A stretch of DNA of 64,000 bases from assembly GCA_922989275.2 (NCBI GenBank), contig OV277870.1, positions 32,360,356 through 32,424,355 on the forward strand, given 5' to 3'. The stretch is from Gari tellinella (lineage: Eukaryota; Mollusca; Bivalvia; Cardiida; Psammobiidae). Below are positions 21,069 through 33,737 of the stretch, piece by piece (position 1 is the first letter of the stretch; each line of letters starts with the position of its first letter). Below the pieces are notes generated by a model, which saw nothing but the letters and a program-made list of their open reading frames with translations, was not told the origin of the DNA and searched no databases. Made by a program: the position numbers and the translations under genes.

Positions 21069-22461
21069 TTTTTAGCTAACCTGGCACAAAATACTAAGGT
21101 GAGCTATTTTGATAGTGCTGTGTCCGTCGTCGTCCGTCCGTTCGTTCATTCGTTCATCGTCAACAATTTCTTTAAATGACATCTCCTCCTAAACTACTGT
21201 AAGGATTTTTTACCAAACTTGGTATGAATGATCCTTATATGGTCCTCTTTGAATTTTGTTCAAAAAGTCCCGATCTGTTGCATATCTAGGTCACAGGAGC
21301 TAAAAAAAGATCGTTTCAATAAAAACTTAAAAAATCTTCTTGTCTGAAACCACTGTTTAGTACCCTTAGCTTAGATATTTGGCACAAAGCATCATCTACA
21401 GGTCCTCTATCAAAGTTTTTCAAATTATATCAAAGTTTTTCAAATTATGTCCCTGGGGTAAAAAATGACCCGCCCCAGGGGTCACAAATTTACATAGAGT
21501 TATATAGTGAAATCTTCAAACATCTTTTCTGAAACCAATATGGCAAGAGCTTTGATATTTGGCATGGTGACACTTCTAGAGGACCTTTACCAATATTGTT
21601 CAAACTGTTCCGGTCCGTTGGATATCTAGGTCACAGGAGCTAAAAATAGAATTTTTCAATAAAAACTTAAAAAATCTTTTCGTCTGAAACCACAGTATCC
21701 TGAGCTTGGATATTTGGCACAAAGCATCATCTACAGGTCCTCTATCAAAGTTGTTCAAATTATGTCCCTGGGGTAAAAAATGACCCAGCCCCAGGGGCCA
21801 CAAATTGACATAGAGTTATATTTTGAAATCTTCAAACATCTTCTTTTCTTAAACTAATAAGGCCAGAGCTTTGATATATGGCATGGTGACACTTCTAGAG
21901 GACCTTTACCAATATTGTTCAAACTGTCCCGGTCCGTTGCATATCTAGGTCACAGGAGCTAAAAATAGATTTTTTCAATTAAAACTTAAATCTTCTTGTC
22001 TGCATCATAATGAAGCCACAGTACCCTGAGCTTAGTAATTTGACACAAACCATCAACTGCAGGTCCTCTATCAAGATTGTTCAAATTATGTCCCTGGGTA
22101 AAAAATGACACTGTCCCGGGGGTCACAAATTTACTAATAGAGTTATATAGTGAAATCTTCAAACAGCTTCTTCTCTGAAACTAATATGGCCAGAGCTTTG
22201 ATATTTGGCATGGTGTCACTTTGAGAGAACTTTTACCAATATTGTTCATTGGTACGGTCCGTTGCATATCTAGGTCACAGGAGCTATAAATATTAAATAG
22301 ATTCTTTCAAAGAATCCTTCAAAAAAAATTCTTGTCATACACTACAGTACCCTGAGCTTAGAATTTTGGCACACAGCATCATCTGCTGTGCTTTCAAAGA
22401 TATTTTACATTTACATCAACTGTTCCAGGTGAGCGATTTAGGGCCGTATACGGCTCTTGTT
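21069..22461 (+). mobile_element. Class A Helentron-like element
   Basis: The start TTTTTAGCTAACCTGGCAC pairs imperfectly with TACTAAGGTGAGC. GTCCGTCGTCGTCCGTCCG follows, then four units of about 300-320 bp. The end is CCAGGTGAGCG, the hairpin GCCGTATACGGC (22443-22454), then TCTTGTT. One unit carries a short internal duplication (AAAGTTTTTCAAATTATRTC, near 21412-21450). Confidence 0.85.
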
Positions 22462-22548
22462 AATATTAAGATTCGACCAGGGGTCAGCTTTCTATGTTAA
22501 GAATAGACCCAGGTTATTTTAACCTTAATTTTTTATCCCGTTGGGTTC

Positions 22549-24470
22549 ATAGTAAGCTTGACTTTTTCAAAAAGTCAAGCTATTGTCGTCACCCTGTGGT
22601 CTGCGTCTGCGTCAGCGTTGGCGTCGGTTACGTTTTTAGCTCACCTGAGCCATAGGCTCAAGGTGAGCTATTGGGATGGCCCTGTGTCCGTCGTCGTCCG
22701 TCGTCGTTAACAATTGCTTCAAATGACATCTCCTCATATACCGCTTGACAGATTTCAACCAAACTTTACAGAAATGTTCCTTGGGTCAAGCTCTTTCAAA
22801 TTTGTTCAAATAAATAAAAACAATGCAGAACTCTGGTTGCCATGGCAACCAAAGTGAAAAAATAAGGAAATCTTTAAAAATCTTCTTGTCAGAAACTGCA
22901 AGAGCCAGAGCTTAGATATTTGGCACACAGCATCATCTATAGGTCCTCTATCAAGTTTGTTCAAATTATGTCCCTAGGGTCAAAATTGGCCCCGCCTCGG
23001 GGGTCACAGTTTTACATAGAGTTATATAGTGAAATTTTCAAACGTCTTCTTCTCTGAAACTAATATGGCCAGAGCTTTGATATTCATCATGGTGACACTT
23101 CTAGATGTCCTTTACATATTTTCTTCAAATGGTTCCGGTCGGTTGCATAAGTAGGTCACAGGAGCTAAAAATAGTTTTTTTTTCAATGAAAACTTAAAAA
23201 ATCTTCTTGTCTGAAACTACAAGGGCCAGAGCTTAGATATTTGGCACATAGCATCATCTACAGGTCGTCTATCAAGTTTGTTCAAATTATGTCCCTAGGG
23301 TAAAAATTGGCCCCGCCCCAGGGGTCACAGTTTTACATAGAGTTATATAGTGAAATTTTCAAACGTTTTCTTCTCTGAAACTAATACGGCCAGAGCTTTG
23401 ATATTCATCATGGTGACACTTCTAGATGTCCTTTACGTATTTTGTTCAAATGGTTCCAGTCTGTTGCATAAGTAGGTCACAGGAGCTAAAAAAAAAAAAA
23501 ATTCAATGGAAACTTAAAAAAATCTTTTTGTCTAAAACCCTTGTACCCTGATCTTAGATATTTGGCACATAGCATCATCTACAGGTCCTCTTTCAAGATT
23601 GTTCAAATTATGCCAATCGAGTAAAACATGACTCTGTCCTGGACATAAATCTTTTTCTCCATTTTGTCAGTTATTCTCAGGTGAGCGAAATATGCCCCAT
23701 GGGGCTCTTGTTAGAATAATTAAGACTTTTGTAAGAGTTCATTTCTCAATAACTATCAAAGTTATCCATTTGAAACTTGGCATACTTGTTCAGTATCAAA
23801 AGGGCACCTCATTACAACAAGGCAGGTAACCCTGTGATTTGTGATTCTAGAGTTATTGTCCTTGTTTTATTTACTTAAAAATTGTAAACTTGCATATCTA
23901 AATAACTAGGAAAGATATTAGCTTGAAACTTTAAATACTTGTGTTGTATCAAAAGGGCAACTCATTACAACAAGGCAGGTAACCCTGAGATTTGTGAATC
24001 CAGAGTAATTGCCCTTGTTTTATCTACTTAAATATTGTAAATTAACATATATCTAAATAACTATGAAAGATATTAACTTGAAACTTTAAATACTTGTGTT
24101 ATATCAAAAGGGCAACTCATTACAAGATGGCAGGTATGGGTTTTGTGATTCCAGAGTAATTGCCCTTGTTTTAACTTAGAATTTAATTAGATTTCTCAAT
24201 AACTACCATAGGTATAAACTTGAAACTTTGAATACTTGTTCAGTTTCAAAAGGGCATCACCTTTCAACAAGGCAGATATCCATGGGATTTGTCATTGCAG
24301 AGTTACTGCCCTTGTTTGACTCAGAATTTGTATATGAAATTATTCAGTACAAATTCTAAAAAGTTATTAATTTCAACTTCCAATATATTTGAATACTTGT
24401 TTAGTTTCAAAAGGGCAACTCATTACAACAAGGCAGGTAAAGCTGGCAGTTTTGACTTATAGTTTACTTT
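22549..24470 (+). mobile_element. Class E element (GCTTGACTTTTTC hairpin) with about 145-bp units, interrupted
   Basis: The 5' hairpin is GCTTGACTTTTTC with its inverted copy. A CpG-rich tract (GTCTGCGTCTGCGTCAGCG and onward) follows. After an inserted class A element (22633-23712), tandem units resume (GAAACTTGGCATACTTGTTC, ATCAAAAGGGCA, CTCATTACAACAAGGCAGGT). Landmarks are near 23808, 23951, 24115 and 24418. The 3' end is not clear. Confidence 0.65.
22633..23712 (+). mobile_element. Class A Helentron-like element (nested)
   Basis: It has TTTTTAGCTCACCTGAGCC, GTCCGTCGTCGTCCGTCGTC and about three units of about 317 bp. It then has CTCAGGTGAGCG, the hairpin GCCCCATGGGGC (23694-23705) and TCTTGTT. 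It sits in the T run after GGTTACG of the class E host. Confidence 0.85.
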
Positions 24471-25310
24471 AAATGGATTGTAGACTGTCCAAGTATGTTG
24501 TTGTTGTTGCTTACAAACTTCTATGATCAATAGGGCATTAAACACCCATACACATTCTTTGAGTTTGGAAAATGAAGCCATCTCAAGTATATGAAAGTCG
24601 AGCGTCCAGCACCCGTTTGCGTTGCTCTCATTAACTTTAATAATCGACTCAGGGTGTAAATAGCTTGTTCTATCGGTAATTAGGTTTTTTAGCTCACCTG
24701 AGCCAAAGGCTCAAGGTGAGCTATTGTGACCACTTGCCGTCCGTAGTACGTCTGTCCGTCTGAGCGCACGAAAGGTCCTTTGTTGGGTAGGGAGAACAAT
24801 AGATTCCATTCATTCCGTGATTGCCCTATTGTTATTGTTGGGTATATTAGTGTACTGTTGGGTACTTTTAAACAAAAAATATACCCTACAAATGTCCAAC
24901 TGTGAGAACGTCTGTCCGTCTGTCCGTTCACTTTTACTTCAAACGACATCTCCTCTGAACCCGCGGATTGTAGGGCGGATTCAAACTGCTCATGATGTTC
25001 CTTGGATGCTTCTCTACAGAAGTTGTTCAAATGAAAGAGAAAAAGCAAAAACTCTGCTTGAAAAAGCAAAAAAGCAAAAAACTTTAAAAAATCTTCTTGC
25101 TAAAAACTACTAGGCCCTAAGCTTTGATATTTTTACAGTAGAATCTCCTGGTCGATCCCTCTATAGTTTGTTAAAATGAAATCCCTAGGGTCACACTTGA
25201 CGCCACCCTGCGCAGTTTAAGTGCTGCTCTAGGCAGGTTTCACAGTATTTTTGATGAAGTATGCAGAACTGTATTTTACCTGAGTTACTCTTAATATACT
25301 AAGGGCAAAT

Positions 25311-25395
25311 AGCCAATATTTGCAAACATTTTGGATCCAGATCAGATGCAACATAATCATAATGCTACATCTAATCTGGATCCAACCTATTTGCC
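25311..25395. repeat. Small foldback
   Basis: The arms GGATCCAGATCAGATG and CATCTAATCTGGATCC are inverted, with GGCAAATAG/CTATTTGCC further out. A related CGAATGAGACTC..ATCCGGATCCAAGC segment occurs at 26010-26045. Confidence 0.65.
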
Positions 25396-25764
25396 ACTCA
25401 TTTACCAACTTAACATTTTCTAAATTGTTTTTTTGTACACTTTTCACATACAGTAGGTTTTAAGCAGACATCATTTCAGTCTGGTAAGGGTAAGCCCCAG
25501 AGCTCTAGCCACTGAGGTCAAATATTATGCAACTGTGAACTGGTCATGATCAGCTGAACATGTTGTCTGCTAAAGTTTAGATATGGTTCAGTCTGCTTCA
25601 TACTTAGAGAAACAGGATCTGGAAGTGATCCACTGACAGTTATGTAATTATGTCTTATGCCATATTTATACATATGTTTAATATTGGTTTTGTCAGAGTT
25701 ATCTGTATGTCTTTTCATTTTTTCTTGTCCAGGATTCAACCCTTTCCCCCCATATACTGACGTT

Positions 25765-26175
25765 TGTTAACCCATTACCCCATAAATGTGCATTTTTAGG
25801 CTTTTGATTTATTCCTCTACTTAAGAAAATAATTCCACTTTAAACAGTCATGAAAATGTAAGATGCGAAAGTAAAGCAAAGTGTGCATAAACCCTTAGCC
25901 CGCCAAATAAATTGTTGTCTGCTATATTTCTTGTCTGCTTCAAGTTTCAAAGTGCTTCAAAGTTGCTCAAAATTGCTGAAAATGTTGTCCGAGTGTCAAA
26001 CAGCTTTGATCCGAATGAGACTCGGCGTCTAATCCGGATCCAAGCTGTTTGCATATAAAGCTATAGTCGTGAGTGGTAGGCTAAGGGTTAAGACACATTC
26101 TGCTTTACTTTCAACCTGCTTTAGATTGCCACCTATCTTCAAAACTAGAAACATGCTATGGGGTAATGGGTAAAA
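25765..26175 (+). mobile_element. MITE of the AACCCATTACCCC family (best-preserved ends)
   Basis: The ends TTAACCCATTACCCCATA and TATGGGGTAATGGGTAA are a near-perfect inverted repeat. Interior family phrases are present (ATTTATTCCTCTACTTAAG, CAGTCATGAAAATG, TTCTGCTTTACTTTCAACC, ACTAGAAACATGC). A foreign segment (about 25880-26090, with TAGCCCGCCAAATAA and CTTTGATCCG) appears inserted in it. Confidence 0.75.
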
Positions 26176-26179
26176 TGAA

Positions 26180-26540
26180 ATTGCCTATTTGGAAAGAGCC
26201 TGATGAGAGGAAGTGCCATTTGCAAAGGCCATAACTCTGACATCATTGTTTTTTGAGTTATTTCCCTTTGTGATATTTTCTTGTCAAGAAGACAACTTCA
26301 GTTCTACTGATGCTATTGTAATGAAATTTTATGTATGGAAAGAAACTGATGAGAGAAAATGCCATGCACAAGGGCAGCAATATTTAGTTTTTCCCCTTTG
26401 TCATATTTTATTGTCAGGAAAATAATTCCAGTTCTGCTGACGCTAGTGAAATAATTATCATTTATTGGAAATGGAAATAGCTTGATAAGAGGATGTGTCA
26501 TGGATAAGGGTCATAAGCTTGGCAACAAAATTCACTTTTG
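26180..26540 (+). repeat. Tandem repeat, 'TTTCCCCTTTGTCATATTTT' family, about 2.5 units
   Basis: The units contain CTGATGAGAG(G/A)AA.TGCCAT, GAGTTATTTCCCTTTGT, TATTTTCTTGTCAGGAA, CAGTTCTGCTGA and ATTTATTGGAA. It is the same family as 11269-11580. Confidence 0.6.
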
Positions 26541-26570
26541 TCATGTTTTCTTGTCTGGAAGATATAGAGG

Positions 26571-26727
26571 ATAACTGTTTTTTTACAGTGTAAGATCGAA
26601 ATTTAATCCATTGAGTGAACATCAGACGTTATATTTTCACGAGTGGCAAAGCCACGAGTGAAAATATAACAGTCTGATGTTCACGAAATGGATTAAATTC
26701 GATCTTACACTGAAAAAACACAGTTAT
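26571..26727. mobile_element. Foldback MITE, 157-bp near-perfect palindrome
   Basis: It begins ATAACTGTTTTTTTACAGTG, mirrors CACTGAAAAAACACAGTTAT, and is centred on GTGGC-aaa-GCCAC at 26649. Only a few mismatches and one- or two-base length differences were noted between the arms. It is part of the nested region inside the class A composite. Confidence 0.9.
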
Positions 26728-27600
26728 TCTATTTATTTATGCTTTTAAGCCACTTTTTAAACGAAATTGTTTAAAAATTGAAAGCGAACGTACATTATTT
26801 ATCCCGTGTTGAGCCCCACGTTTTATGTCGAACACACGCGCGTGACAGTTGGCGGTATAATGACGTCACTCGTTGCTCCCGAGTTTGGATTCGTGCTCTT
26901 CCGGTGAGTAGTTCGCGACAAATCGGACTGCCGGAATTTAACGATAAGACACGATTGACTACGATTCTTGGGGAGCCCTACGGGGAAAATTCATAATAAA
27001 AAGCGATTGGTGATAATCCACTGCAGTGGATTACCAAGTGATCATCCACTGCTATTTCGTGGTAATCCACCGAAAAGCATAAATAAAACTCCATTTATAG
27101 TTATATTAAAATGTTGTCTTGCTCAGTCAACTTGGGTACAAACTTCAATGTCCTCAGGTGAGCGAATTTAGGGCCATGGCCCTCTTGTTTTAATTTGGTT
27201 TGCTCATCAGTATTTTCTAACATCTGTCATTATAAGCTATTCATTGATATCAAATAAAATGAAAATCAGTGTGAGACATGGTCTCTTAAGCACAAATTCT
27301 GAAAATTTGACTAAATTCAGTTGATGCGTTGATAAGATAATTAAAAAATAATACCTACTTGCCCACTTATAAGTGTCATTTAGTGTATACCTACCCATTA
27401 CAAACAGTTATTATACATGTCCAGTGTCTGAGTCCCACACACACACTGATCAGAGCATCACCCAGCTCCTTTAAGCTTCCACCAGGAAAGATACTATAAA
27501 TAGTTTCTGTGTTTCAAATGTTCCACACTTCCTAGCCTCCTAGGTAGGCACTACTTTCCTGAGGCATATTTATGGACTAGTGGGTTAATGATGCATTGAC

Positions 27601-29167
27601 TTTTTAGCTCACCTGAGCCAAAGGCTCAAGGTGAGCTATTGGGATGGCCCTGTGTCCGTCGTCGTCTTGTCCGTCGTCGTTAACAATTACTTCAAATGAC
27701 ATCTCCTCCTATACCCCTTGACAGAATTCAACCAAACTTGACAGAAATGTTCCTTGGGTCAAGCTCTTTCAAATTTGTTCAAAGAATTAAAAACAATGCA
27801 GAACTCTGGTTGCCATGGCAACCGGAATGAAAAAATAAGGAAATCTTAAAAAACTTCTTGTCAAAAACTGCAAGGGCCAGAGCATTGATATTTGGCACAT
27901 AGCATCATCTACAGGTCCTCTATCAAGTTTGTTCAAATTATGCCCCTGGGGTCAAAATTGGCCCCGCTTTGGGGTCACAGTTTTACATAGAGTTCTAAAG
28001 TGAAATTTTCAAACGTCTTCTTCTCTGAAACTAATATGGCAAGAGCTTTGATATTTGGCATGGTGACACTTCTAGATGTCCTATACCAAAATTATTCGAA
28101 TGGTTCTGGTCGGTGGCATAACTAGGTCACAGTAGCTAAAAATAGATTTTTTTTCAATGAAAACTTAAAAAATCGTCTTGTCTAAAACTGCAAGGGCCAG
28201 AGCTTAGATCTTTGGCACATAGCATCATCTACAGGTCCTCTATCAAGTTTGTTCAAATTATGCCCCTGGAATCAAAATTGGCCCCTGGCCCCGGGGGTCA
28301 CAGTTTTACATAGAGTTATATAGTGAAATTTTCAAACGTCTTCTCTGAAACTAATATGGCCAGAGCTTTGATATTTGGTATGGAGACATTTCTAGATGTC
28401 CTATACCAAAATTGTTCAAATGGTTCTGGTCGGTTGCATAACTAGGTCACAGGAGCTAAAAATAGATTTTTTTCAATGTAAACTTACAAAAATCTTCTCG
28501 TCTGAAACTACAATGGCCAGAGCTTAGATATTTTGCACATAGCATCGCCTACAGGTCCTCTATTAAGTTTGTTCAAATTATGCCCCTGGGGTCAAAATTG
28601 GCCCCGCCCGGGGGGTCACAGTTTTACATAGAGTTATATAGTGAAATTTTCAAATGTCTTCTTCTCTGAAACTAATATGGCCAGAGCTATGATATTTAGC
28701 ATGGTGACACTTCTAGATGTCCTTTACCTATTTTGTTCAAATGGTACTGGTTGGTTGCATAACTAGGTCACAGGAGCTAAAAATAGATTTTTTTCAATGA
28801 AAACTTACAAAAATCTTCTTGTCTGAAACTACAAGGGCCAGAGCTTAGATATTTGGCACATAGCATCGCCTACAGGTCCTCTATTAAGTTTGTTCAAATT
28901 ATGCCCCTGGGATCAAAATTGGCCCCGCCCAGGGGTCACAGTTTTACATAGAGTTATATAGAGAAAATTTCAAATGTCTTCTTCTCTGACACTAATATGG
29001 CCAGAGCTTTTATATTCGGTATGGTGACACTTTTAAATATACTTTACATATTTTGTTCAAATTGTTCTGATCTGTTGCATATCTAGGTCAGTCCTGGACA
29101 TAAATCATTATCTCCATTTTTTCAGCTATTCTCAGGTGAGCGAAATATGCCCCATGGGGCTCTTGTT
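27601..29167 (+). mobile_element. Class A Helentron-like element
   Basis: TTTTTAGCTCACCTGAGCC with its hairpin partner, CCGTCGTCGTCTTGTCCG, four to five units of about 317-325 bp, then CTCAGGTGAGCG, the hairpin GCCCCATGGGGC (29149-29160) and TCTTGTT. It ends about 320 bp before M13 exon 3. Confidence 0.88.
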
Positions 29168-29488
29168 TAATTTCTCCTTTGTTGGCAGATTCCATCATTA
29201 TTATGTAACAAGGTAAACATTTACTTAATCAACTCCCAAATCAATAGCTGATTTATATGTTGTAAATCCAGGAAAATATGGACAATTATCTCATTTACCC
29301 CTGAAGCTTAATTAATTCAGACTGACAATGATTGCTGCGGTCACCAATTCAGTCTTATCCATTAGAGTCTATTAGGTTGATTTTAACAATACATTTCAAA
29401 ATGACAGATAATGCACACCTTGATCAGGGGGCTCTTTGTTTAATATTTTGATGTTTTCAGTTGAGTTATTCCATTTTCTCTTTTATAG

Positions 29489-29591
29489 AGTTATTAGCAA
29501 TTTTGTGCTTTGGCGACTGATTCTAAAGTTCATGCCAGACATGCCGGAGCAGTACTTGGAGGTCAGAAATGAATACAGGAGAGTATTGCAG
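29489..29591 (+). CDS. M13 metallopeptidase, internal exon 3
   Basis: It is 103 nt. The first base completes the Arg codon split with the exon ending at 18884, and 34 codons follow, ending in phase 0. The acceptor is TTTTATAG (29481-29488) and the donor is GTAAAC at 29592. The peptide opens VISNFVLWRLILKF, the conserved M13 'x(L/I)xN(Y/F)xxW' helix, and closes NEYRRVLQ, the usual '(E/R)....F/Y(R/L)..L' segment before a surface loop. The exon sits between a class A Helentron-like element (ending 29167) and intron sequence with an unusual repeated 14-mer. Confidence 0.92.
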
Positions 29592-29881
29592 GTAAACAAG
29601 TTCCTCTACCCTGCAGGCCATATTATTTCTCTCTTCATCATTAAGGACAGACCAGTCTTTAGCTCTCCTGTACAAAGTACAAGACATTAACATTCATTCT
29701 ACATAAAAAGCATTATAATTGGAACAATTATGATAAAAAACCAACTTGTGATTAAACATATATCTGTGTTATGAACAAGTAGAACAGGGTATATTCTCCC
29801 ATGATCTAACATCGGGGGACCCAAACAGCCTCTGTTTTGTCATAAAATTCAACAATTTGTATATGGCTTTAAAAAACAAAC

Positions 29882-31532
29882 GTCAGATACGTTAATATAG
29901 GCTGTATGTCTCTTTATCCATTGCAATTTATATAAAGCAAATAAATGTCTAAATAGTGAAACTACTTTCAAGTATAAATAACTATGAACAGAGTACATGT
30001 GTTTTACCCAATGTTTTAAACACTTGATTGAAAAATATAGTAAATTGTAACGCAATTACTTTTAGTATTATGTTTAAAGCAAAATGTTAATCCTGTCAGT
30101 TTGTACAACTTTCTTTTTAACTGTTATATGCAAAACTAAAAATATTTCTCAGTTCGTTTAAAGACACAGTTTTTTGACTGAACAAAGATAAAAGTAGTCC
30201 GACAAGCAAGCCAAGACACAGAATACAGAATTACCTGTTAACGTATCTGATGTTAAAACTGACCAAAAAACATGAAAAAATAAAACACACATTTGTTTTA
30301 CTTTATTTTATGTAGAACAACCCAAATTTGGTTTGCACAATGTTAAGCAAACTTTATTTTGCTAAATTATTCAATATCTAACTTAAAATATTTAACTGAG
30401 GAATCCCAAAACTTTCAAATCCTAAGTAGCCGATTTATCTTATTCCAAAAACAAAGAGTCCAAATCAGGCCAAGATCAATGTAGATTTGGTGGGTTGGTA
30501 ATGTTGTAAGGCAACATCTTGTGTTTTAATACATTAAGTTCTCTGCACGCTTTCTGGTTGTCTGCAGCTGATTTTGGCCATTTTCCTTAAATTAAAAAAA
30601 TTACATCAGATACGTTAAATTCAAATCAAATCCCCTTTTAAAGCAAGGAAATAGAAACCGTTTGTGGACTAATGTATATATATTATTTTATCTACTGCTC
30701 ATTTAAAGACAGAAAATGGGATTTTATTGGGAAAAGGTTCAGTAACTTAGCAATTTTCACCCGAATACGGTTGACATCAAACACGTTAAATAGATCTTTC
30801 AGATACGTTAAATCTATAGAAATGAGGTAAGTAGTGTAATATACATTGCAACAGTTTTAAACACCATAATTTATTCATTAATAACAATACTATGCATGTT
30901 CAACTTTAATATAAAAGTGAAACATGATATAAAGTAAAATCCTACCTGTTTATGGCCGGTACGGCGACAGATCAAAGGTCTGAAAACTATCGAGCTATTA
31001 TATCCACTATATAGCATGTGTATTCAAGGCAGTGACGTCATAAGTGTAAACGATTTATTGCGTAAGTGTACAACGTCAAAACGTCGCAAACTCGATTATT
31101 TTAAGGATCAGTGACGTACAAAACAGTGTATTGATTATGTGCATTAACGTATTTGATACTTAACGTATTTGATGACCTTGTTGACATACTCACCCCTGAG
31201 CCGACCCATTGATGCACTATGTCACGCCCAAAATATATTTCATAACCACGCCAACACAGCAATATATCTATCGTGAGTTTTAACCAAAATAATCACTGTA
31301 ATAGAAATAAATACATTTTACTGATTTAACGTATCTGATGATTCGGAAAATACATTTTTGCATATAGCAAAATGAACTGTTAATTTCAGCTTGTAAAAGG
31401 ATTATACTGGAAAACATTTTTTTTCGATCGAAAGGAACTAACGTTTCAGACCAAATTTGTTTCAGAACATTTGATATTTGATGTGTATATATTCATTTGT
31501 TACCCACATGAAAACAATTAACGTATCTGATC
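29882..31532. repeat. Cluster of nine dispersed 14-mers TTAACGTATCTGAT (both orientations)
   Basis: Copies as ATCAGATACGTTAA or variants start near 29882, 30604, 30775 and 30797. Reverse-orientation copies start near 30238, 31144, 31159, 31326 and 31518. The sequence between them is unrelated AT-rich DNA with no tandem period and no coding domain. Confidence 0.85.
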
Positions 31533-31748
31533 TTACTATGAAGGACACGTGATATAAAAATTGTAGGTAATATTTTTTATCATCCTCATTTAAAATGTTC
31601 ACTTGAATAGAAAAAAATACCCATTCCTGATATAAAACAACTAACAACAGGGTTTCTGTTGTATGAATTACTGATATTTTCAAGTCAGTACATTATGATA
31701 TGCTTAAAGGACAGCTGTTTTCTATACAAATGTGACCATTTCACTCAT

Positions 31749-33595
31749 TATACCCCAACAAACAGAGTTTGAGGGGGATATACTGGAATCAGCCTGTCGG
31801 TCGGTTGGTTGGTTGGTCATCGGTTGGCCGTCAGTCGGTTGGCCGTCGGTCTGTCTGCAAAATCTTGTACTTTCAACTCCTCCTTCAGTTTCAACCCAAT
31901 TAATTTGATATTTGGCATAAATGTTACTCAGGTGTAGTAGATGTGCAAGACACAAATTTCAGGTCTCTGTGACCTTAACCTTGACCTTTAGCCTTGAAAT
32001 TAGTATTGAAATTGGTAGGCAAAATCTTGTACTTTCAACTCCTCCTTCAGTTTCAACCCGATTCATTTGATACTTGGCATAGATGTTACTCAGGTGTAGT
32101 AGATGTGCAAGACACAAATTTCAGGTCTCTGTGACCTTGACCTTTGGCCTTGAAATTGGTAGGCAAAATCTTGTACTTTCAACTCCTCTTTCAGTTTCAA
32201 CCCGATTCATTTGATACTTGGCATAAATGTTACTTAGGTGTACTAGATGTGCAAGACACACATTTCAGGTTTCTGTGACCTTGACCTTTGGCCTTAAATT
32301 TGGTCTTGAAATTGGCAGGCAAAATCTTGTACTTTCAACTCCTCCTTCAGTTTCAACCCGATTCATTTGCTACTTAGCATAGATGTTACTCAGGTGTAGT
32401 AGATGTGCAAGACACAAATTTCAGGTCTCTGTGACCTTGACCTTGACCTTTGGCCTTGAAATTGGTCTTGAAATTGGTAGGCAAAATCTTGTACTTTCAA
32501 CTCCTCTTTCAGTTTCAACCTGATTCATTTGATACTTGGCATAAATGTTACTTAGGTGTACTAGATGTGCAAGACACAAATTTCAGGTTTCTGTGACCTT
32601 GACCTTTGGCCTTAAATTTGGTCTTGAAATTGGCAGGCAAAATCTTGTACTTTCAACTCCTCCTTCAGTTTCAACCCGATTCTTTTGATACTTTGCATAG
32701 ATGTTACTCAGGTGTAGTAGATGTGCAAGACACAATTTTTAGGTCTCTGTGACCTTGACCGTGACCTTTGGCCTTGAAATTGGTAGGCAAAATCTTGTAC
32801 TTTCAACTCCTCTTTCAGTTTCAACCCAATTCATTTGATACTTGGCATAAATGTTACTCAGGTGTACTAGATGTGCAAGACACAAATTTCAGGTGTCTGT
32901 GACCTTGACCTTTGACCTTAAATTTGGTCTTGAAATTGGCAGGCAAAATCTTGTACTTTCAACTCCTCCTTCAGTTTCAACCCGATTCATTTGATACTTA
33001 GCATAGATGTTACTCAGGTGTAGTAGATGTGCAAGACACAATTTTCAGGTCTCTGTGTGACCTTGACCGTGACCTTTGGCCTTGAAATTGGTAGGCAAAA
33101 TCTTGTACTTTCAACTCCTCTTTCAGTTTCAACCCGATTCATTTGATACTTGGCATAAATGTTACTCAGGTGTGGTAGATGTGCAAGACACAAATTTCAG
33201 GTCTCTGTGACCTTGACCTTTGTCATTTAAATTGGTCTTGAAATTGGCAGGCAAAATCTTGTACTTTCAACTCCTCCTTCACTTTCAACCTGATTCACTT
33301 GATACTTTGCATAAATGTTACTCAGGAGTAGTAGATGTGCAAGACACACATTTCAAATCTCTGTGACCTTGACCTTTGGCCTTGAAATTGGTCTTGAAAT
33401 TGGCAGGCAAAATCTTGTACAGCAAACTCTTTCACTTTCAACCTGATTTACTTGATACTTGCCATAAATTTTCCAAGTTTTTATGATGGTGGCAGCACCC
33501 TGCCATTGTCAAACCTCATTGAAAACATCTGCAGAGTGTGACAGAGTGCTGCATAGTGGGGGTATTTATCACCTTTAGTGATAGCCGTTCTAGTT
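31749..33595 (+). mobile_element. Class B Helentron-like element
   Basis: The 5' hairpin is TATACCCCaaca..GAGGGGGATATA. GTCGGTCGGTTGGTTGGT and ten units of 144-162 bp follow (AGGCAAAATCTTGTACTTTC, TCAGTTTCAACCCGATTCAT, TGTGACCTTGACCTTTGGCC). The 3' part has the subterminal repeat GTGGGGGTAT, the hairpin TATCAC-cttta-GTGATA, then GCCGTTCTAGTT. Unit length varies in 6- and 12-bp steps because GACCTT and TTGGTCTTGAAA are present once or twice. Confidence 0.88.
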
Positions 33596-33737
33596 CGTTA
33601 AAGGTAATAACAACACAAAACAAAACATTTAATTAGGCAAATACTCTCAAGTAGGTAGTATGAAACAAATCAGGATGCAAATATGGGTTTGACTTGTTTC
33701 AGACTTAACATAAATAAGGGAGACATGTGCATGGTGA

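Larger units (their letters stand above)
24685..27190 (+). mobile_element. Class A element, composite, with nested MITEs
   Basis: The 5' end (TTTTTTAGCTCACCTGAGCC) at 24685 has a CpG tract and one or two core units up to about 25200. A proper class A 3' end (CTCAGGTGAGCG, hairpin GGGCCATGGCCC at 27171-27182, TCTTGTTT) closes at 27190. Between them lie at least three foldback or MITE insertions. Whether both ends belong to one element is inferred. Confidence 0.55.
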
